NCBI GenBank assembly: GCA_017410745.1
Contig: JAFPPJ010000319.1
Location: 1-12,045 of the forward strand
Direction: 5' to 3'
DNA length: 12,045 nucleotides
Source of the DNA: Oscillospiraceae bacterium
GTDB lineage: Bacteria > Bacillota > Clostridia > Oscillospirales > Ruminococcaceae
Shown: piece by piece, positions 4,870-12,045 of the stretch
Numbering within the stretch: position 1 is the first letter of the stretch
Layout: every line of letters starts with the position of its first letter
Program-made: the position numbers and the translations under genes
The notes under the pieces: generated by a model
Databases searched by the model: none
The model's input: the letters and a program-made list of their open reading frames with translations, nothing else
What the model was told of the DNA's origin: nothing

Positions 4870-6759
4870 ATGATAAACTCACTCAAAACAATAGCGGTGT
4901 TCGGCGTGAACTTCACCGGCAACTACAGATATCCGATGGCAGTGGCATTTGATAAGGCAGCGCACGAGATAGGCGTGAACCTTGTATATATGAATTTTAT
5001 AGGGCGTGTGGGCACCTACGGGAATGCTACCTTCTCTCCCGAGCGTTACGGCGATCATGAGCTCGATTTCCTCGATGCGATAGACCTTGACCGCTTTGAC
5101 GGCATCATATTTGACGGCGACTTCAATAACCTGCCCAATCTTGAAGATAGGATGACGGAGAAGCTGCGTACGGCAAAATGTCCCGTCGTATCAATAAGCA
5201 CATATGTGGAGGGCTTCCACAATGTCGTATTCGACGATATAGGGGGCTTCCGTCAGGTGGTAGAGCATCTGCTCGACCATCATCATTTTACAAAGATAGG
5301 CTTTATGTCGGGCTATCTCACGCATCCCGATGCGCAGGGCAGACTAAAGGAGTTTCAGCGCATAATGCGTTCGAGAGGCCTCCCCGAGAACGGCGCAGGC
5401 TTCTTTGAGGGCGATTTCTGGTTCAATAAGGGCGACGCGGCTGCGGAGTACTTCCTGTCGCTGCCCGAGCGTCCCGAGGCGATAGTCTGTGCGAACGACT
5501 ATATGGCGATATCGCTCGTGTCCGCACTGAAGCAGAGGGGCATAAGAGTGCCCGAGGATATTGCGGTGACGGGCTTTGACGGCTTGGCAGACGGACAGAA
5601 TATAATACTTCCCCATCTGACTACCGCTTCGAGACAGCAGGATGAGCTTGCGTCAAGCGTGCTCAGGGCAATGATCGCGCTTATAGATAAGGATACGGAG
5701 AAGTTTGATGTGACGGTGCGCTCGCGCATGATAATCAATCATTCATGCGGATGCCGCAAGGTGGATTACCGTATTGAAACAGGCAAGATAGACGAGGCGT
5801 ACAAGAAGAACAGGCACTTCAACTATCATCTTCTCGATGCGGAGGCAGCGCTCCTCAGGCTCAACAAGGTGGACGACTTTGAAAAGCTCGGCGATGTGTT
5901 CCGCGACAGAGCCGTGAACTTCGGCGATTATAAGTCCTTCTTCCTTATGCTGTATACCGACAGTGAGGGCAGGATATCCTGCAGCAGCGATTTCGACAAG
6001 CCCACACACAGCTTCTCCCCTGTGATATGGATAGACAAGAACGATGAGTACGCAAAGCCCGAAGGCTGTCTTGCAGACGGCGATCCGCTGCCGCATTCAT
6101 CGGATGAAAGGCCGCATACCTTCATCCTCACCAGTGTCCATACAGCGGAGAGCATATTCGGCTATGCAGCGATAGAGATGGATAATGACGGCAGCAGCAG
6201 AGAGTTCTATATACTCTGGCTGATGATACTTTCTATGCAGCTTGAGACCTTGCAGAAGAACGACCGCATAAACAGGCTCATAGAGTCCCTTGAGAGCAAG
6301 AGCCTCAGCGATGACCTTACAGGCGCGTATAACCGCAGAGGCTTCTATAAAATGGCGATGGAGACAATGCCGGATGACAACACGCCCATAAGCACCTTCG
6401 TCATAGATATAGACAGGCTCAAGAGGATAAACGATGAATACGGCCATTACGAGGGCGATGCATCCATCAGGGCGGCGGCAAGGATAATACAGAGCTGCTG
6501 CGACAACGGCGAGATATGCGGCAGGACGGGCGGAGATGAGTTCTCCGTGTTTGCCCGCGGCCTTGACGAGGAAGGGGCGCAGCGCTTCATTGAGCGGCTC
6601 AGGGAAGAGACGGAGCGTTATTGTGACAAGGAGGGCAAGCCCTACAGCCTCAGCATGAGCTGCGGCTATTGCACCGCACAGGCGGGCACTCATATAGACG
6701 AGATGCTCAAGGTCAGCGACTATCGTATGTACGAACAGAAGAGCAAAGGCAGAGAATAA
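4870..6759 (+). CDS. Diguanylate cyclase with LacI-type ligand-binding sensor
   Basis: This 629-aa protein should make c-di-GMP from two GTP in response to a small ligand. Residues about 5-285 form a LacI/PBP-type-I sensor (FDGIIFDG, VVFDDIGGFRQVVEHLL, AIVCANDYMAIS, VPEDIAVTGFDG), ending in the HSCGC motif (291-295). There is no N-terminal helix-turn-helix, signal peptide or clear membrane segment, so it is not a repressor and probably acts in the cytoplasm. Residues about 300-445 are an unassigned middle domain, then a helical linker (about 446-478). The GGDEF domain (481-629) opens with DDLTGAYNRRGF and keeps the metal Asp513 (VIDID), IND, GHYEGD and an intact GGDEF at 554-558, so it should be active. 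The product-inhibition RxxD is replaced by DNGE (545-548). The start at 4870 is chosen over an in-frame ATG at 4840 because GGAGG lies at 4861-4865, although the spacing is short (4 nt). The gene is divergent from the adhesin. Confidence 0.88.
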   Translation: MINSLKTIAVFGVNFTGNYRYPMAVAFDKAAHEIGVNLVYMNFIGRVGTYGNATFSPERYGDHELDFLDAIDLDRFDGIIFDGDFNNLPNLEDRMTEKLRTAKCPVVSISTYVEGFHNVVFDDIGGFRQVVEHLLDHHHFTKIGFMSGYLTHPDAQGRLKEFQRIMRSRGLPENGAGFFEGDFWFNKGDAAAEYFLSLPERPEAIVCANDYMAISLVSALKQRGIRVPEDIAVTGFDGLADGQNIILPHLTTASRQQDELASSVLRAMIALIDKDTEKFDVTVRSRMIINHSCGCRKVDYRIETGKIDEAYKKNRHFNYHLLDAEAALLRLNKVDDFEKLGDVFRDRAVNFGDYKSFFLMLYTDSEGRISCSSDFDKPTHSFSPVIWIDKNDEYAKPEGCLADGDPLPHSSDERPHTFILTSVHTAESIFGYAAIEMDNDGSSREFYILWLMILSMQLETLQKNDRINRLIESLESKSLSDDLTGAYNRRGFYKMAMETMPDDNTPISTFVIDIDRLKRINDEYGHYEGDASIRAAARIIQSCCDNGEICGRTGGDEFSVFARGLDEEGAQRFIERLREETERYCDKEGKPYSLSMSCGYCTAQAGTHIDEMLKVSDYRMYEQKSKGRE

Positions 6760-6771
6760 CATATCGGACAG

Positions 6772-6803
6772 CAAAGCCCACAGATATGCTGCGGGCTTTG
6801 TTT
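6772..6803 (+). terminator. Terminator of the LacI-GGDEF gene
   Basis: An 8-bp stem CAAAGCCC (6772-6779) / GGGCTTTG (6793-6800) is extended inward by CAG/CTG across a one-base mismatch. It is followed by TTT and sits 12 nt after the stop codon. The stem also lies just past the end of the convergent DUF3592-like gene, but on that strand the T-tract is poor. Confidence 0.8.
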
Positions 6804-6804
6804 A

Positions 6805-7227
6805 TCAGTCGGTGTATGAAAGCGGGATGGACAGTATCATCAGCAGGCAGGCGAGTATCACGGTCACTACGAACATCAGCGCCAGATCTGTGTACAGCGA
6901 GTTCCTGTCCATTATGTATCTCTTGGGGTCGTCCTTGTCATAGTATATCGTGACAGTGTTCCCGGGGTCAAAGTTTTTGCTCTTTATTTGCATGGCGTTC
7001 TCAAATGCGGATGTTATGACAGTGCCGTCACCGGTGGTGTATTCTATCCACGGCCGCCAGCATACGACGCCGCGGCTGGAGACCTCCCGCTCAAGGCGCG
7101 TTATCACAGCAGTGCAGCGTATACCGTGCTTTTTCATCCTGAAATAGTATACGATCCTCGTGACGAGGTATATATCCAGTGCCAGCATGGCAAGCGTGCC
7201 GATGATAAGGCCGATCATATCTCTCAT
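6805..7227 (-). CDS. DUF3592-like two-helix membrane protein
   Basis: This encodes a 140-aa membrane protein with an N-terminal helix (about 5-28) followed by a basic patch (RMKKHG), a soluble beta-rich middle, and a C-terminal helix (about 115-136). The middle has the DUF3592 pattern: HGIRCTAVITRLE (34-46), WRPWIEYTTGDGTVI (57-71), then DPGNTVTIYYDKDDPKRYIM (87-106), where the loop plus YYDxxDPKR element is typical. Such proteins are common in Clostridia and have no known function. GGAGG at 7234-7238 lies 6 nt before the ATG. It is a single-gene unit between the GGDEF gene and the opp operon, convergent with the former. Confidence 0.75.
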   Translation of the reverse strand: MRDMIGLIIGTLAMLALDIYLVTRIVYYFRMKKHGIRCTAVITRLEREVSSRGVVCWRPWIEYTTGDGTVITSAFENAMQIKSKNFDPGNTVTIYYDKDDPKRYIMDRNSLYTDLALMFVVTVILACLLMILSIPLSYTD

Positions 7228-7245
7228 GGCTTTCCTCCGCAGTCC

Positions 7246-7272
7246 ATTATACTATTACTATGATATCATCAA
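7246..7272 (-). promoter_or_regulatory. Probable promoter of the DUF3592-like gene
   Basis: On the minus strand a perfect TATAAT lies at 7251-7246. The best -35 is TTGATG (7272-7267), but its 15-nt spacer is short. The start would fall near 7239, right at the ribosome binding site, giving a very short leader of about 12 nt. The -10 is convincing; the -35 is not. Confidence 0.5.
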
Positions 7273-7304
7273 TAACACAGAATTACAATAGATATAACGA
7301 ATTT

Positions 7305-7359
7305 TATGCCCTAACGGCAGAATAGAGCCAAAGATGAGTACACGCCGGCACAGGGCATA
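7305..7359. repeat. Interrupted inverted repeat upstream of opp
   Basis: TATGCCCT (7305-7312) and AGGGCATA (7352-7359) are perfect inverted arms. An inner CGGC (7315-7318) and GCCG (7344-7347) can pair in the same fold around a 25-nt loop. It lies between the DUF3592-like promoter and the opp promoter and has no T-tract. It may be a regulator site or chance; nothing links it to a known element. Confidence 0.3.
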
Positions 7360-7391
7360 CAGAAAGTGGTCATATAAAATTTAGAAATATA

Positions 7392-7421
7392 TTGCAATTC
7401 ATGTATGAATTGTGATATAAT
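7392..7421 (+). promoter_or_regulatory. opp operon promoter with palindromic operator in the spacer
   Basis: TTGCAA (7392-7397) and a perfect TATAAT (7416-7421) are 18 nt apart, with TGA before the -10 making an extended -10. A perfect 8-bp inverted repeat, CAATTCAT (7395-7402) and ATGAATTG (7405-7412) with a 2-nt gap, overlaps the -35 and fills most of the spacer. A dimeric repressor bound there would block RNA polymerase. The sequence does not match the CodY box. The leader to the oppB start is about 36 nt. Confidence 0.8.
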
Positions 7422-7463
7422 GAAATCTGAGAGTTTTTATCCTTGAGAAAAGGAGATGGCAGA

Positions 7464-8393
7464 TTGAATACCAAAACACTTATGTATATCGTGAAGAGAC
7501 TGCTGCTGGCGGTGCTTACGATATGGCTGGTGATCACAGTCACGTTCTTTGTCATGCACGCGATACCCGGAGGGCCGTTCGTCAGCGAGAAAGCGGTGTC
7601 CGAGTCGGTGAAGAAAGCGATGGAGGCGAAGTACGGGCTCGACAAGCCGCTGATCACACAATATTTCACATATCTCGGAGACGTGGCGCTGCGCTTTGAC
7701 TTCGGCCCCTCGCTCAAACAGAGAGGGCGAATGGTCATCGACATAATAGGCGACGGCATGAAGACATCCGCAAAGATAGGCGTTATAGCCGCGTTCATTG
7801 CGCTTGTCACCGGCATCGTCCTCGGCTCTGTGGCAGCTTTGCGCAGGAACAAGGTGATAGACCGCGTGATCATGGTCATCACGACCGCATTCGTGTCGAT
7901 GCCGTCCTTTATCATGGGCTCACTGCTGCTAACACTGTTTGCAGTGAAACTCGGCTGGTTCCCCGCCAACGGTGCGGCGCAGAACGGCCTTGTGCTGCCG
8001 ATAATCACCCTTTCCCTCTATCCGATGGCGTATATCACGAGACTGACCCGCTCGTCCATGCTCGATGTCCTCGGTCAGGACTATATACGCACGGCAAGGG
8101 CGAAGGGCGTGTCAAGGATGAATATAATATTCGGCCATGCCATGAAGAATTCGCTGATACCCGTAATAACCTACTTCGGCCCGATGCTCGCATATATCGT
8201 CACAGGCTCGCTGGTAGTAGAGCAGATATTTGCGGTGCCCGGCATAGGCAGGTCGTTCGTAAGCAGTATAACAGGACGTGATTATCCGCTCCTTATGGGA
8301 ACTACCATAGTTCTCGCCGTACTCATCGTAGTAATGAATCTTGTGAGTGATATACTCTATAAGATTGTAGATCCTCGCATCACGCTTGAATAA
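7464..8393 (+). CDS. oppB: Oligopeptide/dipeptide ABC transporter permease OppB
   Basis: This 309-aa inner-membrane permease is one of two that form the transport channel for peptides handed over by OppA. It has six predicted membrane helices (about 9-31, 104-126, 138-161, 176-190, 233-255, 280-300). The N-terminus has the family pattern (KRLLLAVLTIWLVITVTFFVMHAIPGGPF). The EAA coupling loop, RAKGVSRMNIIFGHAMKNS (212-230), contacts the ATPases. The start is TTG at 7464, chosen because AGGAG (7451-7455) lies 8 nt upstream; a TTG at 7443 has no such site. It is the first gene of the opp operon, and oppC starts 13 nt after its stop. The substrate (oligopeptide, dipeptide or other) cannot be told from the permease alone. 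Confidence 0.92.
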   Translation: MNTKTLMYIVKRLLLAVLTIWLVITVTFFVMHAIPGGPFVSEKAVSESVKKAMEAKYGLDKPLITQYFTYLGDVALRFDFGPSLKQRGRMVIDIIGDGMKTSAKIGVIAAFIALVTGIVLGSVAALRRNKVIDRVIMVITTAFVSMPSFIMGSLLLTLFAVKLGWFPANGAAQNGLVLPIITLSLYPMAYITRLTRSSMLDVLGQDYIRTARAKGVSRMNIIFGHAMKNSLIPVITYFGPMLAYIVTGSLVVEQIFAVPGIGRSFVSSITGRDYPLLMGTTIVLAVLIVVMNLVSDILYKIVDPRITLE

Positions 8394-8406
8394 AGGAGGG
8401 ATAGTC

Positions 8407-9465
8407 ATGGATAAGAAACCGTTGAGTATGCATGTGGATCTTGATGACTTCATCCCTGCGACCGATAAAGAAAAGGAATACATGGTCACCATGCGCCCGC
8501 CCTCCACATTTTTCAAGGACGGCATAAAGCGCCTCAAGAAGAACAAGGTGGCAGTGGTCAGCTTCTTCGTAATAGTCATCATCACGCTTGCGGCAATATT
8601 CGTGCCGATGTTCTGGCCGTATTCCTACGATCAGATGCTCGGCGTGGTGCCCGGTCAGCCCGTGGACAATACCTTCCTCAATCTCGCGCCCTTTGAATAC
8701 GGACACTCCGAGACTGTAAGGATGGAGGCAGGGGAGAGCATAACCCCGCATATATTCGGCACGGACAGTCAGGGACGCGACTATTTCATCCGTGTGATAT
8801 ACGGCACGAGGATATCCCTTGCGGTGGGCTTCTTCGCAAGTATAATCGTGCTCATCATAGGACTCCTCGTGGGCTCTGTATCGGGCTATGCGGGCGGCAA
8901 GACCGACCTTGTGATAATGCGTATAGTGGATATGATATACTCCCTGCCCGATATGCTGATGGTAATACTCCTCGCATCGGTCATGAAGCAGGTGCTCGAA
9001 TCCTCCCTCGAGGGCACGGTGCTCGAGAAGATAGGCTCTAATATCATAAGCCTGTTCATCGTGTTCGGACTGCTGTACTGGGTGTCTATGGCAAGACTTA
9101 TCAGAGGCCAGATACTCTCGCTCAAGGAGCAGGAGTATGTGCTCGCTTCAAGAGCGGCGGGAGCAGGCGGCAGATGGATAATCATCAAGCATCTTATCCC
9201 CAACTGCTTCAGCGTGATAGTAATATCCACCGCACTCCAGATACCGAGTGCCATATTCACGGAAAGCTACCTGTCATTCCTGGGACTTGGCGTAAATGCG
9301 CCCATGCCGTCTCTGGGATCACTTGCATCCGAGGCGCTCAACGGTCTTACTTCATATCCGTACAGACTCGTTATCCCCGCTGTGGTCATATCCCTTATCG
9401 TATTGTCCCTGAACCTTTTCGGCGACGGTCTGCGTGATGCGTTTGACCCGAAGCTCAATGTGTAA
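8407..9465 (+). CDS. oppC: Oligopeptide/dipeptide ABC transporter permease OppC
   Basis: This 352-aa permease pairs with OppB. It has the OppC-type N-terminal helix (about 48-70), the diagnostic FGTDSQGRDYFIRVIYGTR stretch (117-135), five further helices, and an EAA loop RAAGAGGRWIIIKHLIPN (249-266). It is about 50 residues longer than many OppC proteins, owing to a charged cytoplasmic N-terminus (1-45) and a long loop after the first helix (about 70-116) that should lie outside the membrane. The start at 8407 follows AGGAGG (8394-8399), which overlaps the oppB stop region, by 7 nt. oppD follows after 12 nt. Confidence 0.93.
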   Translation: MDKKPLSMHVDLDDFIPATDKEKEYMVTMRPPSTFFKDGIKRLKKNKVAVVSFFVIVIITLAAIFVPMFWPYSYDQMLGVVPGQPVDNTFLNLAPFEYGHSETVRMEAGESITPHIFGTDSQGRDYFIRVIYGTRISLAVGFFASIIVLIIGLLVGSVSGYAGGKTDLVIMRIVDMIYSLPDMLMVILLASVMKQVLESSLEGTVLEKIGSNIISLFIVFGLLYWVSMARLIRGQILSLKEQEYVLASRAAGAGGRWIIIKHLIPNCFSVIVISTALQIPSAIFTESYLSFLGLGVNAPMPSLGSLASEALNGLTSYPYRLVIPAVVISLIVLSLNLFGDGLRDAFDPKLNV

Positions 9466-9477
9466 GGAGGGTGTATC

Positions 9478-10464
9478 ATGCTGCTTAAAGTAGAAGACCT
9501 GCATACATCGTTCTTTACCGATGCGGGCGAGGTCAAGGCTGTAAACGGCGTTTCCTTCGAGCTTGACAAGGGCAAGGTGCTCGGCATCGTCGGAGAATCG
9601 GGCTCGGGCAAGTCTGTTACGGCATATTCCATAATGCAGATACTTGCAGGGAGCGGAAAGATAGTCGGCGGCTCCATAAAATTCAATGACCGGGAACTTG
9701 TTGGCATAGGTGAGAAGGGAATGAAGGATATCCGCGGCAACCGCATATCCATAATATTCCAGGATCCCATGACCAGCCTCAATCCCACATATACCATAGG
9801 CAAACAGCTCATGGAGGCGATACTCCTTCATACCGGGCGCACGAAGCAGCAGGCGAAGGAACGTGCCATAGAGATGCTCAGGCTCGTCAACGTGAATGAG
9901 CCCGAAAAGCGCATGAAGCAGTATCCCTACGAGTTTTCCGGAGGTATGCGCCAGCGCGTCATGATAGCGATGGCACTTGCCTGCGAGCCGGATATACTCA
10001 TAGCCGATGAGCCTACCACCGCCCTTGATGTGACGATACAGGCACAGATACTCGATCTTATGAAGTCACTGCAGGAAGAGCTCGGCATGGCGATAATAAT
10101 GATCACCCATGACCTGGGAGTTGTGGCACAGCTCTGCGATGAAGTGATAGTCATGTATGCAGGGTCTATATGTGAACAGGGCACTGCGGATGAGATATTC
10201 TACAATCCCAAGCATGAGTATACAAAGGGTCTGCTGCGTTCCATCCCCACCACGAACAATGACGGGGAGCGGCTCGAGCCCATCACGGGCACGCCCATAG
10301 ACCTGCTGAATATGCCGAAGGGCTGCCCCTTTGCACCGCGTTGCGACAATGCTATGAAGATATGTCTGCGCGAGCGTGCAGAGCGTATGCAGATAAATGA
10401 TGACCATGCCGCAGCCTGCTGGATGAATGTGAAGAACATGAAGGGCGGTGACAGCAATGAGTGA
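9478..10464 (+). CDS. oppD: Oligopeptide/dipeptide ABC transporter ATPase OppD
   Basis: This 328-aa cytoplasmic ATPase is one of two that power peptide import. All motifs are intact: Walker A GESGSGKS (39-46), Q-loop Gln95 (FQDPMTSLNP), signature SGGMRQ (154-159), Walker B ILIADE with catalytic Glu178, and H-loop His211. The C-terminal oligopeptide/dipeptide extension contains Cys283, Cys289, Cys296 and Cys314 in a C-x5-C-x6-C-x17-C pattern. This matches E. coli OppD and corresponds to the iron-sulfur cluster ligands reported in related Opp/Dpp structures. AAGGAGGG (9464-9471), which overlaps the oppC stop, lies 6 nt before the ATG. The last 8 nt overlap oppF, so their translation is probably coupled. 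Confidence 0.95.
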   Translation: MLLKVEDLHTSFFTDAGEVKAVNGVSFELDKGKVLGIVGESGSGKSVTAYSIMQILAGSGKIVGGSIKFNDRELVGIGEKGMKDIRGNRISIIFQDPMTSLNPTYTIGKQLMEAILLHTGRTKQQAKERAIEMLRLVNVNEPEKRMKQYPYEFSGGMRQRVMIAMALACEPDILIADEPTTALDVTIQAQILDLMKSLQEELGMAIIMITHDLGVVAQLCDEVIVMYAGSICEQGTADEIFYNPKHEYTKGLLRSIPTTNNDGERLEPITGTPIDLLNMPKGCPFAPRCDNAMKICLRERAERMQINDDHAAACWMNVKNMKGGDSNE

Positions 10465-11428
10465 GAAAACGGAAAATCTTGTTGAGATACGTCACCTGAA
10501 GGAATACTTCAATATCAATGTGGGCTTCTTCAAGACAAAGCCGCTCAAAGCCGTGGATGATGTTTCCTTCACGATAAAGAGGGGCGAGACTCTCGGCCTT
10601 GTGGGCGAGAGCGGATGCGGCAAGACCACTGTAGGCCGCACGATACTCAATCTCTACAAGCCTACCGCAGGTGAGATAATCTATGACGGCAAGCCAGTCA
10701 AGACCAAGGAGGACATAAAGGAGTTCAGGAAGAAGGCCACGATGGTGTTCCAGGATCCGTACTCCTCCCTCAATCCCCGCATGACAGTGCAGGATATAAT
10801 CGCAGAGCCGCTCGATATACACAAGATGTACAAGACCCCGGAGCAGCGCCGCGAACGTGTACTTGAGCTGATGAGCTATGTAGGGCTCAATTCCGAGCAT
10901 GCATCGCGCTATGCCCATGAATTTTCGGGCGGTCAGAGACAGAGGATAGGCATTGCACGCTCCCTTGCCATAAACCCCGAATTCATCGTGTGCGACGAGC
11001 CTGTTTCGGCTCTTGACGTATCCATACAGGCACAGGTCATAAATATGTTCGATGAGCTTCAGGAGAAGCTGGGGCTCACGTATCTGTTCATAGCCCACGA
11101 TCTGCTGGTGGTAAGGCATATAAGCGACCGCATAGGCGTTATGTATCTCGGCAAGCTGGTAGAGCTTGCGGATGCAAAGGAGATATACGACCATCCGCAG
11201 CATCCATACAGCATATCGCTGCTGTCTGCAGTACCCGTGCCCGACCCCAAGGAGGCAAGGGCAAACAAGCGCATAGTGCTGTCGGGCGATATACCGAGCC
11301 CGCTCAATGCCCCCTCGGGCTGTCCCTTCAGGACAAGATGTCCCCGCGCCTGTGACAAGTGCGCTGAGACAGTGCCCGAGCTCAGGGAGATATCTCCCGG
11401 GCATTTCGCCGCTTGTCATCTGCTGTAA
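10457..11428 (+). CDS. oppF: Oligopeptide/dipeptide ABC transporter ATPase OppF
   Basis: This 323-aa ATPase partners with OppD. It has Walker A GESGCGKTT (50-58), Q-loop Gln99 (FQDPYSSLNPRMTV), signature SGGQRQ (157-162), Walker B FIVCDE with Glu181, and H-loop His214. Its C-terminal domain repeats the OppD cysteine pattern at Cys289, Cys295, Cys302 and Cys320, with an extra Cys299. The ATG at 10457 is preferred over an in-frame GTG at 10448 because AAGGGCGGTGA (10441-10451) is a good Shine-Dalgarno at the right distance for it. The start lies inside oppD, so coupling is likely. A 65-nt gap with a stem-loop separates it from oppA. Confidence 0.95.
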   Translation: MSEKTENLVEIRHLKEYFNINVGFFKTKPLKAVDDVSFTIKRGETLGLVGESGCGKTTVGRTILNLYKPTAGEIIYDGKPVKTKEDIKEFRKKATMVFQDPYSSLNPRMTVQDIIAEPLDIHKMYKTPEQRRERVLELMSYVGLNSEHASRYAHEFSGGQRQRIGIARSLAINPEFIVCDEPVSALDVSIQAQVINMFDELQEKLGLTYLFIAHDLLVVRHISDRIGVMYLGKLVELADAKEIYDHPQHPYSISLLSAVPVPDPKEARANKRIVLSGDIPSPLNAPSGCPFRTRCPRACDKCAETVPELREISPGHFAACHLL

Positions 11429-11433
11429 TATAT

Positions 11434-11473
11434 CGCATCCCGCACAAGGCGGATACCGCCTGTGACGAATGCG
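11434..11473 (+). promoter_or_regulatory. Intercistronic stem-loop between oppF and oppA
   Basis: CACA-A-GGCGG (11443-11452) pairs with CCGCC-TGTG (11456-11464), nine base pairs with one bulged A and an ATA loop. An outer CGCAT (11434-11438) / ATGCG (11469-11473) can close it. No T-tract follows, so it is not a standard terminator. Such hairpins often set mRNA stability, and here it could raise oppA message over the permease and ATPase part. No clear promoter was seen in the gap. Confidence 0.55.
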
Positions 11474-11493
11474 TATCATATGGAGGAATATCT

Positions 11494-12045
11494 ATGAATA
11501 AGAAAGTATTGGCAGTGGGTATGTCATGCGCAGTCCTGTTCGCAGGCTGCAGTTCAGCACCCACAGGTACGCCATCGACCGGCAGTACATCTTCGGGAGG
11601 CGCACAGGAGATAAATGTGTGTCTCGCATCAGAGCCCGCAACGCTCGATCCTGCGCTCAATTCCGCAGTAGACGGCGCTACTCTCTGCGCACATCTGTTC
11701 TCGGGTCTTGCTAAATGGGGTCTCGACGACAAGGGTGCTACCATCGTTTTGCCCGACCTTGCTACAGAGCTTCCGGCAGGCGTTGAGAATCCCGACGGCA
11801 CCGTGACCTACACCTATACGCTGCGTGACGGCGCCAAGTGGTCGGACGGCAAGGATGTCACCGCGAATGATTTCGTGTTCGCATGGAACAGAGCTGCATC
11901 TCCCGAGCTTGCAGCAGACTACGGCTATATGCTCGAGGTGGTAAAGGGCTATGACAGCATGTGGGATCTTGACGACAACGGCGCAGCGAAGGATCCTTCC
12001 GCTAAGCTGGCAGTCACCGCAAAGGATGACAAGACCCTGGAAGTA
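11494..12045 (+). CDS. oppA: Oligopeptide-binding lipoprotein OppA (5' part)
   Basis: The reading frame is open for 184 codons to the window edge, so the gene is truncated by the window and not broken. Residues 1-19 form a lipoprotein signal peptide with the lipobox LFAGC; Cys19 would be lipidated and anchor the protein outside the membrane. A Ser/Thr/Gly linker (20-37) follows. The mature part begins with the solute-binding family 5 pattern: EINVCLASEPATLDPALN (39-56), DGTVTYTYTLRDGAKWSDGK (101-120), then DVTANDFVFAWNRAASP (121-137). This protein captures peptides and delivers them to OppB/OppC. GGAGGA (11482-11487) is 6 nt before the ATG. It is last of the visible operon, unlike the enteric order where oppA comes first. 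Confidence 0.92.
   Translation, partial: MNKKVLAVGMSCAVLFAGCSSAPTGTPSTGSTSSGGAQEINVCLASEPATLDPALNSAVDGATLCAHLFSGLAKWGLDDKGATIVLPDLATELPAGVENPDGTVTYTYTLRDGAKWSDGKDVTANDFVFAWNRAASPELAADYGYMLEVVKGYDSMWDLDDNGAAKDPSAKLAVTAKDDKTLEV

Noticed and set aside
7305..7359. Terminator for a transcript entering the opp region
   Set aside because: The arms are far apart with a large loop and no T-tract on either strand; both flanking genes are transcribed away from it.
10352..11479. 375-codon minus-strand open frame over oppF
   Set aside because: It is antisense to a complete OppF with all ABC motifs, and the product resembles no protein family.

Overview
The window looks like a chromosomal segment of a Gram-positive, low-to-mid GC gut Clostridia member, most likely Oscillospiraceae/Ruminococcus-like. 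The grounds are strong GGAGG-type ribosome binding sites, sigma-A-type promoters (several with an extended -10), frequent ATA isoleucine codons, a lipoprotein-type oligopeptide-binding protein, a Gram-positive surface protein built of CnaB repeats, and a LacI-type sensor fused to GGDEF. The genus is an inference; no rRNA or marker gene is present.

Layout. (1) 1-57 is the tail of an unidentified gene followed by a strong intrinsic terminator. (2) 202-873 is a single gene for a LURP-one/tubby-like protein with a consensus promoter that carries a palindrome over its -10. (3) 937-1668 is a DUF4867-type, possibly cupin-like protein with its own extended -10 promoter and a terminator hairpin. (4) 1720-4509 (minus) is a large cell-surface adhesin: signal peptide, thioester domain (Cys60/Gln198), five CnaB/SpaA domains that should form internal isopeptide bonds, a Ser/Thr linker and a C-terminal membrane anchor without a canonical LPXTG. 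(5) 4637-6800 is a divergently transcribed, apparently cytoplasmic diguanylate cyclase with a LacI-like sugar-binding sensor, preceded by a roughly 200-nt leader that is rich in GATC sites and inverted repeats. (6) 6805-7251 (minus) is a small two-TM DUF3592-like protein. (7) 7392-12045 is an oligopeptide/dipeptide ABC transporter operon, oppB-oppC-oppD-oppF-oppA, with oppA running off the right edge.

How the parts work together. The Opp operon is a complete importer: two permeases, two ATPases and a lipid-anchored binding protein. Its promoter has an 18-bp palindrome between -35 and -10, which suggests repression by a dimeric regulator. The adhesin and the diguanylate cyclase share a divergent control region, which raises the possibility that sensing of a small ligand (probably a sugar) is tied through c-di-GMP to surface attachment. 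That link is inference only.

No tRNA, rRNA, CRISPR array, insertion sequence or phage gene was seen. The window is mostly ordinary chromosome. The points most worth a second look are the adhesin architecture with its atypical anchor, the structured leader of the LacI-GGDEF gene, and the operator-like palindromes.
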